NCBI RefSeq assembly: GCF_029224025.1
Contig: NZ_CP119392.1
Coordinates: forward strand, 4,028,381 to 4,092,380
Length of the DNA stretch: 64,000 nucleotides
Reading direction: 5' to 3'
Source of the DNA: Rhodanobacter sp. AS-Z3
GTDB taxonomy: Bacteria; Pseudomonadota; Gammaproteobacteria; Xanthomonadales; Rhodanobacteraceae
The notes beneath the pieces are model-generated. The model did no database searches. It saw only the letters and a list, made by a program, of their open reading frames with translations, and was not told where the DNA came from. A program made the translations under genes and the position numbers. Of the stretch, positions 28,801 through 40,800 are shown piece by piece (the stretch's first letter is position 1; each line of letters begins with the position of its first letter).

Positions 28801-31800
28801 CGCAACGATCATCAGGTGAAGGTTCGCGGCTTCCGCATCGAGCTGGGCGAGATCGAGGCGCGGTTGGCCGAGCATCCGTCAGTCCGCGAAGTGGCGGTGC
28901 TGGCCCGTCAGGATGGCGGGACCGACAAGCGGCTGGTGGCGTATGTCGTGGCCCACACGGAGGCCCCGGCGGACCTGGCGGCGGTGTTGCGCGCACATCT
29001 TTCCACGCGGTTGCCCGATTACATGTTGCCGGCGGCGTACGTGGCCCTGGACACCTTCCCGCTCACGCCCAACGGCAAACTGGATCGCAAGGCCCTGCCC
29101 GCACCGGACGGCGACGCGTTTGCCCGCCACGGTTACGAGGCACCGCGCGGCGACATCGAAATCACGCTGGCCAATCTGTGGCAGGACCTGCTCGGTATCG
29201 AGCGCGTCGGACGGCACGATCACTTCTTCGAACTGGGCGGCCATTCTCTGCTCGCCGTGCAGTTGATGGAACGCCTGCGCCGCCTTGGTCTGGGCACCAG
29301 TATTCGCGCGCTGTTTGCCACGCCGGTATTGGCTGATCTGGCGACCACGCTGGGCAGTCATCGCGAGGTGGTCGTACCACCCAACCGCATCGCCGCCGAC
29401 ACCACCGTGCTGACGCCGGATCTGTTGCCGCTGATCGACCTGACCCAGGTCGACATCGACACCATTCTCGCGCGTGTTCCCGGCGGCTTGGCCAATGTGC
29501 AGGACATTTACGCCTTGGCGCCGTTGCAGGAAGGCATTCTTTTCCATCACCTGCTTGCCCAGGAAGGCGATCCGTACCTGCAAGTGATCCAGCTTTCGTT
29601 TACCGACAGCACCTTGCTCGAGCGTTACCTGGGGGCGTTCCAGCGCGTCGTCGATCGTCACGACATTCTGCGCACGGCGTTCGTGTGGGAAGGTCTGACG
29701 CACGCCGCGCAGGTGGTGCTTCGCCATGCGCCGCTGTCGGTCGAGAGGATCGATCTCGATCCGGCACACGGACCGGTCAGCGAGCAGCTGCAGCGCCGCT
29801 ACGACCCACGTCATCACCGCATCGATCTGGGTGAGCCACCGCTGCTGCGCTTTGTCGTGGCACGTGATAAGCCCAATGATCGCTGGCTGCTGCTACAGCT
29901 GCAGCACCATCTGATCGACGACGTATCCTCATTGCGAACACTCAACAGCGAGGTTCGAGCCTTCCTTCGTGGCGAAGGCGATGCGCTGCTGCCACCGCAA
30001 CCATTCCGCAACCTCATTGCGCAGGTGCGGCTTGGTGTGACGACCGAGGATCACGAGCGATTCTTCCGTACGACGCTCGGCGACATCGACGAGCCCACGC
30101 TGCCGTTCGGCCTTAGCGACGTGCATCTGGATGGCACCCGCGTCGGCGACGTCCACCGCATGTTGCCCGCGTCGCTGAACGATCGTTTGCGCGATCGCGC
30201 CAAACGGTTAGGCGTGAGTCTTGCCAGCCTCTGCCATCTGGCTTTCGCCAACGTCGTCGCACGTACCAGTGGCCGCGAACAAGTCGTCTTCGGCACCGTG
30301 CTGTTCGGCCGCATGAACGCCGGCGAAGGCGCCGATCGCGCCATGGGTCTGTTCATCAATACGTTGCCGCTGCGGGTGGATATTGACGACACGGGCGTCG
30401 AGGCCGCGTTGCAGCGTACCCAGCAGAGTCTGGCGGATTTGCTTCGCCACGAGCACGCGTCGCTGTCGCTCGCGCAGCGTTGCAGCGGTGTCGCCGCGCC
30501 CGCACCGCTGTTCGGCGCACTGCTCAATTACCGTCATCAGGATGGTTCCGCTGCTGATGAGGCGACGGTTGCCGATTCGCTCGGTGACATCACCTGGCTC
30601 GACGCGGGCGAACGCACGAACTATCCGCTTACGTTGTGTGTGGAAGATTTGGGCGATGCGCTTGGTTTGACCGTACAGGCAGTCGAACCGCTCGACCCGG
30701 AACATCTCTGCGATTACATGCAATGTGCGCTTGAGAACCTCCTCGACGCGCTCGAATCACATCCACTGTCACCGCTGCGCGAATTGGGCATCTTGCCGAT
30801 TGCCGAGCGCAGGCACCTGCTGGAAACCTTCAATGAAACGAAGGCGCCGTATCCACGCAACAGCAGCGTGCATGCGCTGTTCGAGGAACAGGTCCGTCAC
30901 CGTGCCGACGCCGTGGCGCTCGTTCACGGTGACATCGCACTGAGCTACGCCGAGCTGAACACACGCGCCAATCGCGTGGCCCATCAGCTTATCGCCCGCG
31001 GGGTGTGTACCGGCAGTTTCGTGGCCGTCCTGCTCGAACGCAGCATCGATCTGATCGTGGCGCAGCTGGCGATTCTCAAGACCGGCGCCGCCTATGTGCC
31101 GATCGATCCGCAATTGCCCGAAGCGCGCCAGGCTTGGCTCATTGAGGACGCCGGTGCGCCGTGGCTGCTCGCCCCCACGCGCCATGTCGCAGTAACTGGC
31201 GCCGCCAAGGTCTTGGGCATGGACGAGCTGCTTCTCGGCGACAGCCTTATCGACAATCCGCAGCAACAGGTCGACGCCGGTGATGTTGCCTATGTGATGT
31301 ACACCTCCGGTTCCACCGGGCTGCCCAAAGGTGTGCTGGTGCCGCACCGGGCAATCAACCGCCTGGTGCGCAACAACGGCTATGCGCACTTTGGCGAGGA
31401 CGACCGCGTCGCCTTCGCCGCTAATCCCGCGTTCGATGCCGCAACGCTGGAAGTGTGGGCACCCTTGCTCAATGGCGGCACCCTGGTGGTCATCGATCCG
31501 GCCACCCTGCTCTCCACCCCGGCGTTCATCGATACGCTGCGCCGCACTGCTGTGGACACTATGTGGCTGACCGTGGCGCTGTTCAATCAGCTGGCCGAGG
31601 CGCTGGCTCCGGTGCTGCCGCAGCTGAAGACCTTGATTGTCGGCGGCGACGTCCTGGATCCGGCGGTGATCGCACGGGTGCTCAAAGGCCCGCGGCCCCA
31701 ACGCCTGCTCAACGGTTATGGTCCGACCGAAACGACGACCTTTGCGACCACGTATACAATTGAAGGGCATGCGCGCGAAGCGCACAGCATTCCGATTGGC

Positions 31801-34800
31801 CGTCCCATTGGCAACACCCGCCTCTACCTGCTCGATGCGCATCGCCAGCCGGTCCCACTGGGGGCGGTGGGTGAGTTGTACATCGGCGGCGACGGTGTGG
31901 CGCTGGGCTATCTCAATCGTCCGGAACTGACCGCCGAACGTTTCCTGCCCGATCCGTTTGCGGCCCAGGCGGATGCCCGCCTGTACCGGACCGGCGATCT
32001 GGCGCGTTATTTGCCGGACGGTCACGTGGTCTTCCTAGGCCGCAACGATCATCAGGTGAAGATTCGCGGCTTCCGCATCGAGCTGGGCGAGATCGAGGCG
32101 CGGTTGGCCGAGCATCCGTCAGTCCGCGAAGTGGCGGTGCTGGCCCGTCAGGATGGCGGGACCGACAAGCGGCTGGTGGCGTATGTCGTGGCCCACACGG
32201 AGGCCCCGGCGGATCTGGCGGCGGTGTTGCGCGCGCATCTTTCCACGCGCTTGCCCGATTACATGTTGCCGGCGGCGTACGTGGCCCTGGACACCTTCCC
32301 GCTCACGCCCAACGGCAAACTGGATCGCAAGGCCCTGCCCGCACCGGACGGCGACGCGTTTGCCCACCACGGTTTCGAAGCGCCGCGCGGCGACATCGAA
32401 ATCACGCTGGCCAACCTGTGGCAGGACCTGCTCGGTATCGAGCGCGTCGGACGGCACGATCACTTCTTCGAATTGGGCGGCCATTCTCTGCTCGCCGTGC
32501 AGTTGATGGAACGCCTGCGCCGCCTTGGTCTGGGCACCAGTATTCGCGCGCTGTTTGCCACGCCGGTATTGGCTGATCTGGCGACCACGCTGGGCAGTCA
32601 TCGCGAGGTGGTCGTACCACCCAACCGCATCGCCGCCGACACCACCGTGCTGACGCCGGATCTGTTGCCGCTGATCGACCTGACCCAGGTCGACATCGAC
32701 ACCATTCTCGCGCGTGTTCCCGGCGGCTTGGCCAATGTGCAGGACATTTACGCCTTGGCGCCGTTGCAGGAAGGCATCCTTTTCCATCACCTGCTTGCCC
32801 AGGAGGGCGATCCGTACCTGTTGATCGGCCAGATGGCTTTCGCCGATCACGCCTTGCTCGAGCGCTACCTGGGGGCGTTCCAGCGCGTCGTCGATCGTCA
32901 CGACATTCTGCGCACGGCGTTCGTGTGGGAAGGTCTGACGCACGCCGCGCAGGTGGTGCTTCGCCATGCGCCGCTGTCGGTCGAGAGGATCGATCTCGAT
33001 CCGGCACACGGACCGGTCAGCGAGCAGCTGCAGCGCCGCTACGACCCACGTCATCACCGCATCGATCTGGGTGAGCCACCGCTGCTGCGTTTTGTCGTGG
33101 CACGTGATGAGCCCAATGATCGCTGGCTGCTCGTGCAGCTTCTGCATCATCTCATCGGTGATCACTCGACGTTCGAGATGATGCTCGAAGACGTACGTCT
33201 ATTGCTCGATAGTCCGACGGTCGAGCCACCGCCATCGCAGCCGTTCCGGCAGATGGTAGCGCAGGCGCGCCTTGGCGTCGCCCCCGGTGAACACGAACGT
33301 TTCTTTCGCGATGCGCTCGGCGACATCAACGAACCCACGCTGCCGTTCGGCCTTAGCGACGTGCATCTGGATGGCACGCATGTCGGCGAATGCCACCGCA
33401 TGCTGCCGCAGGCTCTTAACGATCGTCTGCGCGAACGCGCCCGGCGCCTGGGCGTCAGTCTCGCCAGCCTGTGCCATTTGGCTTTCGCCGGCGTCGTCGC
33501 ACGCAGCAGTGGCCGCGAACAGGTTGTCTTCGGCACCGTGCTGTTCGGCCGCATGAACGCAGGCGAAGGTGCCGATCGCACCATGGGCCTGTTCATCAAC
33601 ACGTTGCCGTTGCGTGTCAATGTCAGCGGCACCTCGGTCGAGGACAGTGTGCATGAGATGCAACACAGTCTCGCCGGCCTGCTCGATCACGAACACGCAC
33701 CGCTGTCGCTTGCGCAACGTTGCAGTGGTGTTGCCGCGCCCGCGCCGTTGTTCAGTGCGCTGCTTAATTACCGGCACAACCAGATGGCGTTCGAGGGCGA
33801 GGCATCCACAGCGGCTGCGGCTGGTTTCGAATGGTTGAGCCTTGAGGAACGCACCAGCTATCCGATCACTCTCTGCGTTGAGGACTTTGGTAGCGCACTC
33901 GGCCTCACCGCACAGGTAGCAAAAGCCGTATCAGCCGAACGCGTCTGCGATTCCATGCAGCGCGCACTGGAAAGCCTGCTGCATGCGTTGGAAGAAACGC
34001 CACGGCTGCCCATGCGCGAGTTGGATGTTTTGCCGCCCACCGAGCGCACCCAGCTGCTGGAGACCTTCAACGGCGGTCCGGCACCGTCGTATGCGACGCG
34101 ATGCCTGCACCTGGACTTCGAAGCGCAGGCACGCGACCGCGCCGAGGCGATCGCGTTGGTTTGCGGCGATCGCCAGATCAGCTACGGCGCGCTCAATCGC
34201 GACGCCAATCGTCTTGCCCATCACCTGATCGCATTGGGCGTGCGCCCGGACAGCCGTGTCGCCCTGTGTGTCGAACGCGGCATCGCGATGGTCGTAGGCC
34301 TGCTGGCCATTCTCAAGGCCGGCGGCGGTTATGTGCCCCTGGATCCGGCGTATTCCTCCGACCGCCTGACGTTGATTCTCGATGACGCTGCACCGGTGTT
34401 GCTGTTGACCGATGCCCATGGCCGTGCCGCGCTCGGCGATGCGCAGCTGCCCGAGTGCGTGCTCGATCTGCAGGCCGACTGCGATCGTTGGGACAGCCTG
34501 CCCGACAGCAACCCGCACGTTGCCGACCTCACCGCCGCCCATCTTGCCTACGTCATCTATACCTCCGGCTCCACGGGCAAGCCCAAAGGCGTGATGGTGG
34601 AGCATGCTCAGGTTGCGCGTCTGTTCGAGAGCACCCGCGATTGGTATGGCTTCGATGAGCACGATGTGTGGTGCCTGTTCCATTCCTTCGCCTTCGATTT
34701 TTCCGTGTGGGAGCTGTGGGGCGCGCTGCGTTATGGCGGCCGGCTGGTGGTGGTCACGCACGATGTCGTGCGTTCCATGCCCGAGTTCCATCGCCTGGTC

Positions 34801-37800
34801 TGCGATCAGGGTGTCACCGTGCTCAACCAGACGCCCAGCGCCTTCAAGGCGTTTATCGAAGCGCAGGGGCAGGACCCGCGGTCCGACCGGCTGCGCTACG
34901 TCATCTTCGGTGGCGAGGCACTGGAACCGGCCATGCTGGCACCCTGGTATGCGCGCCGCGGCGATGTGTCGCCGCGTCTGATCAACATGTATGGCATCAC
35001 CGAAACCACCGTGCACGTCACGTACCGGCCGATGTCGCACGCCGATCTCACCCGCAGCGGCAGTCCGATCGGGGAGCGTCTGCCGGATTTGCGTCTGTAC
35101 TTGCTCGATGCACATCGCCAGCCGGTCCCGCTGGGGGCGGTGGGCGAACTCTACGTCGGTGGTGCCGGGGTCGCCCGCGGATATCTCAACCGTCCGGAAC
35201 TGACCGCCGAACGCTTCCTGCCCGATCCGTTCGACCCACGCCCGCAGGCGCGTCTCTATCGCACCGGTGATCTGGGCCGTTACCTGCCCGACGGTCAGCT
35301 GCTGTACCTGGGCCGCAACGATCATCAGGTGAAGGTTCGCGGCTTCCGCATCGAGCTGGGCGAGATCGAGGCGCGGTTGGCCGAGCATCCGTCAGTCCGC
35401 GAAGTGGCGGTGCTGGCCCGTCAGGATGGCGGGACCGACAAGCGGCTGGTGGCGTATGTCGTGGCCCACACGGAGGCCCCGGCGGACCTGGCGGCGGTGT
35501 TGCGCGCACATCTTTCCACGCGGTTGCCCGATTACATGTTGCCGGCGGCGTACGTGGCCCTGGACACCTTCCCGCTCACGCCCAACGGCAAACTGGATCG
35601 CAAGGCCCTGCCCGCACCGGACGGCGACGCGTTTGCCCGCCACGGTTACGAGGCACCGCGCGGCGACATCGAAATCACGCTGGCCAATCTGTGGCAGGAC
35701 CTGCTCGGTATCGAGCGCGTCGGACGGCACGATCACTTCTTCGAACTGGGCGGCCATTCTCTGCTCGCCGTGCAGTTGATGGAACGCCTGCGCCGCCTTG
35801 GTCTGGGCACCAGTATTCGCGCGCTGTTTGCCACGCCGGTATTGGCTGATCTGGCGACCACGCTGGGCAGTCATCGCGAGGTGGTCGTACCACCCAACCG
35901 CATCGCCGCCGACACCACCGTGCTGACGCCGGATCTGTTGCCGCTGATCGACCTGACCCAGGTCGACATCGACACCATTCTCGCGCGTGTTCCCGGCGGC
36001 TTGGCCAATGTGCAGGACATTTACGCCTTGGCGCCGTTGCAGGAAGGCATCCTTTTCCATCACCTGCTTGCCCAGGAGGGCGATCCGTACCTGTTGATCG
36101 GCCAGATGGCTTTCGCCGATCACGCCTTGCTCGAGCGCTACCTGGGGGCGTTCCAGCGCGTCGTCGATCGTCACGACATTCTGCGCACGGCGTTCGTGTG
36201 GGAAGGTCTGACGCACGCCGCGCAGGTGGTGCTTCGCCATGCGCCGCTGTCGGTCGAGAGGATCGATCTCGATCCGGCACACGGACCGGTCAGCGAGCAG
36301 CTGCAGCGCCGCTACGACCCACGTCATCACCGCATCGATCTGGGTGAGCCACCGCTGCTGCGTTTTGTCGTGGCACGTGATGAGCCCAATGATCGGTGGC
36401 TGCTCGTGCAGCTTCTGCATCATCTCATCGGTGATCACTCGACGATGGAAGTCATGCTCGGCGAGGTGAGTTCGTTCCTCGACGAAGCCGAACCCGTCCT
36501 GGCGCCACCGCAGCCGTTCCGCCACATGGTGGCGCAGGCACAGCTCGGACTTACTGAGGAAGAACACGAACGTTTCTTCCGCGATATGCTCGGCGAGATC
36601 GACGAGCCCACGTTGCCGTTCGGGATCGGCGACGCGCATCGCGATGGCACGCGTGTTGTGGAATCGCATCGTATGCTCCCGCAATCCTTGAACGATCTTT
36701 TGCGAGAACAGGCGAAACGCCTTGGCCTGAGTCTTGCCAGCCTGTGTCACCTAGCCTGGGGACAGGTCGTCGCACGTACCAGTGGTCGCGAACAAGTCGT
36801 CTTCGGCACCGTGCTGTTCGGCCGCATGAACGCGGGCGAAGGTGCCGATCGTGCCATGGGTCTGTTCGTCAACACGTTGCCATTGCGTCTGGACATGGAT
36901 GACACGTCCGTCAAAGTGAGCGCGCATCGCGCGCAGCAACGTCTTGCCGGCCTGCTCGATCATGAGCATGCGTCGCTCGCGCTCGCCCAGCGCTGCAGTC
37001 ACGTGACCGCGCCCGCGCCACTGTTCGGCGCGATGCTGAATTATCGGCACAGCAGCATGCCCACCGATAACACCGATGAGCAAAAATCGTGGGCTGGCAT
37101 CGAATGGCTGAGCATAGAGGAACGCACCAATTATCCGATCGCCATGTCTGTCGAGGACATCGGTCATGGTCTGGGACTCACTGCGCAGGCAGTGGAGCCG
37201 CTCAGCGCGGAGCGCCTTTGCGGTTACATGCAGCGCGCGCTGGAGAGTCTGTCATTCGCGCTTGACCATCACCCCGACTTGCCGGTGCGTGCGCTCGAGA
37301 TAGTGACGCAGGCGGAAACAACGCAACTCATCGAAACCTGCAACGCCACCGCCAGACCTTACCCGCATGCCACTCCTGTACATGCCCTATTCGAAGAGCG
37401 CGTACTTCGTCATCCAGAGGCCATCGCCGTAGTGGATGACGGCCGTTCGTTTGCGTATGCCGAGCTGAACACACGCGCCAATCGCGTGGCCCATCAGCTG
37501 ATCGCCTGCGGGGTGTGTACCGGCAGTTTCGTGGCCGTCCTGCTCGAACGCAGCATCGATCTGATCGTGGCGCAGCTGGCGATTCTCAAGACCGGCGCCG
37601 CCTATGTGCCGATCGATCCGCAATTGCCCGAAGCGCGCCAGGCTTGGCTCATTGAGGACGCCGGTGCGCCGTGGCTGCTCGCCCCCACGCGCCATGTCGC
37701 AGTAACTGGCGCCGCCAAGGTCTTGGGCATGGACGAGCTGCTTCTCGGCGACAGCCTTATCGACAATCCGCAGCAACAGGTCGACGCCGGTGATGTTGCC

Positions 37801-40800
37801 TATGTGATGTACACCTCCGGTTCCACCGGGCTGCCCAAAGGTGTGCTGGTGCCGCACCGGGCAATCAACCGCCTGGTGTCCGATCCGGGGCACGCGGATC
37901 TGGACGGCGACGACCGTATGGCATGGCTGGGCAACGTTGCCTTCGACATCAGCACACTCGAAGTATGGGCGCCGCTGTTGCACGGCGCGCGGATCGTGGT
38001 CGTCCCGCGCGAAACGCTGCTGCGCCCGCAAGGACTAAGTGAAGTCTTGCTTACGCAGCGCGTTAATGTGCTGCATCTTACCGCCGGCCTGTTTGCGCAG
38101 CTTGCCGACCAGCTCAATGAAGCGATTCGCGGTCTGCGGCTGATGCTGGTCGGCGGCGATGCCGTCGATACCGGCGCGGTCGCACGCGTGCTCGGCGCAC
38201 ACCCGTCGTTGCGTCTGGTGCATTGCTACGGCCCTACCGAAAGCACGACCTTCGCCACCACGTGCCGTTTAAGCATCGACGACGCGCATGCGCAACGCCT
38301 GCCGATCGGCCAACCCATCGCCAACACGCGCATCTATCTGCTCGACGCTAGCGGTGCACCGGTGCCATTCGGCGTACCCGGCGAGTTGTACATCGGTGGC
38401 GACGGCGTCGCGCTTGGCTATCTCAACCGCCCGGAACTGACGGCCGAGAGCTTTCTGCCCGATCCGTTTGCCGCCCATGCGAACGCGCGTATGTACCGCA
38501 CCGGCGATCTGGCGACGTATCTGCCGGATGGCCGGCTGTTGTTCCTGGGCCGGAACGATCATCAGCTAAAGATTCGTGGATACCGTATCGAGCCTGGTGA
38601 AATCGAGGGTCATTTGACCGCTCATCCGGCAGTGCGCGAAGCACTGGTCATGGCCCGCACCGACGGCGGTAACGAGAAACGGCTGGTCGCCTATCTGATT
38701 GCGGAAGGCAGCGCGCCCGCCAATCTGGCCTTTTCGCTGCGCGATCATCTGTCGGCGCGTCTTCCTGACTACATGCTTCCTGCGGCGTTTGTCGTACTTG
38801 ATGCTTTCCCGCTGACCGCCAATGGCAAAGTCGACCGCAAAGCGCTTCCAGCGCCGAACGGTGACGCACTGGCACGACAGGCATACGTCGCACCCGAAGG
38901 CGATACGGAGCTGCGGCTGGCCGCTGTCTGGCAACAGTTGTTGCCGGTGGATCGCGTCGGTCGCTTCGATAGCTTTTTCGCACTCGGAGGGCATTCCCTC
39001 CTGGCTATGCGACTGCTCGGCCGGATCGTACAGGTTTTCGGCGTCGAGATTCCCTTGTCGTCGTTGTTCGCGCATGCCTCACTTGCAAACATGAGCGCAC
39101 TTGTTTCAGGTAACAAGGACGTCATAACCATCAGCGTCACCGCGACCATTGTGCCCGCATCAAGCGATGAGCGCCGAGTGCCGTCGTTCGCGCAGAGCCG
39201 CCTGTGGTTTCTTGCGCAAATGGACCCAGACAACGCCAACTATCACATGCCGTTCGCCTTGCGCATGCATGGTCGTCTAGATGACGGGGCTCTCGCCCAT
39301 ACGCTCGACAGACTCTTCGATCGTCATGAAGCCTTGCGCAGCGTATTCAGCGTGGATGGCGGCCAGCCGCGAGTCGGCTTTCTGCCGTCTGGCCGGGGAA
39401 TCGGCCTTCGCCACATCGATCTGCGCGGCAGAACCGATGCCGAGCAGGAAACGCAGAGACTGATCCTCGACGATGCGATGGCACCTTTCGATCTGGCGCA
39501 GGGGCCGCTGATCCGCGCTCAGCTGATAGTTCTGGACAACGATGATCATGTGTTTCAGGTGACCCAGCATCACATTGTTTCCGACGGCTGGTCGATCGGC
39601 GTTTTCATACGCGAATTCAACGCGCTCTACGCAGCGCATGTCCGTGATGACGGAGATCCGCTCGCACCCTTCGTTGTGCAATACGCAGATTACGCCGCGT
39701 GGCAGCGAAAGCGTCTGTCTGGCCCGAAGCTCGCCGCGCACCATGATTATTGGCGCACACAGCTGGCTGACGCCCCCGTCTTGCTAACGTTGCCGATCGA
39801 TCGGGCACGCCCTGCCCGCCAATCGTTCACTGGCGCTATGCTGCCAGTCCAGATCGAGCCTTCACTGACGAAGGCGTTGCGCGCCTCATGCGAACGCAGC
39901 GGCACAACATTGTTCATGGCGGTCCTTGCTGCCTGGTCGGTGGTGTTGTCGCGACTGTCAGGGCAGACAGAAGTAGTCATCGGCACGCCCTCGGCGAATC
40001 GTCAGCATCCTGCGATTGAAGGCTTGATCGGCTTTTTTGTTAATACACTCGCGCTACGCCTCGACCTTTCCCGTGCGCATTCAGTTAATGAATGGCTCGC
40101 CGCCGTCCGCCAAACAACCCTTGCCGCGCAGGATCATCAGGACCTACCGTTCGAGCAGGTGGTGGAGCTGGTTAATCCGCCACGGCACCTCGATCATTCG
40201 CCGATCTTCCAGGCAGTTTTTTCCTGGCAGAACAACGAGCCTTTCGAAATCACTCTTCCCGGCCTGACGGTTGCGCCCACGTCATTGGGTGTGAACCTGG
40301 TCAAGTTCGACATTGAGCTGAACCTGGGCGAGGAAGGCGATTCCATAGTGGGAGGCTTGCACTACGCCACCGCGCTCTTCGACGAAACAACGATCGAGCG
40401 TCATCGCCATTATCTCCTTGCTGCGCTGACGGCCATCGCACAGGATACAGACCGCCCACTCCAGGCTATCGATCTCGTTCCGGCTGATGAACGCGCTCGC
40501 GTGCTAGAAGGGTTCAATGCGAATGCGCTTACCGGCTCGACCTATCGCTGCATCCATCACCTGATCGAAGAACAGGCGGCACGTTATCCGACCACAATCG
40601 CGGTAAGCGATGCCACGCGTAGCCTTGACTACGCTGCACTCAACAGCAGCGCCAACCGTCTGGCGCACCTGCTGATTGCGCAAGGTATTCGTGCGAACGA
40701 ACGCATCGCCATCTGTCTGGATCGTGGCGTGGATCTGGCGGTGGCAATTCTCGCGACATTGAAAGCAGGCGCCGCGTACGTTCCGCTCGATCCGGCTTAT

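Noticed and set aside
27364-28875. Long minus-strand open frames inside the NRPS genes (up to ~500 residues, repeated at 33931-35388, 30769-32025, 46971-48431)
   Set aside because: They lie opposite strongly supported NRPS domains, have no family motifs, and recur only because the underlying NRPS sequence is repeated. They are GC-rich antisense shadows.
29370-30790. Separate epimerization domains in the NRPS
   Set aside because: No stand-alone E domain follows any T domain. The HHLLAQEGD plus second HH motif shows dual C/E domains instead.
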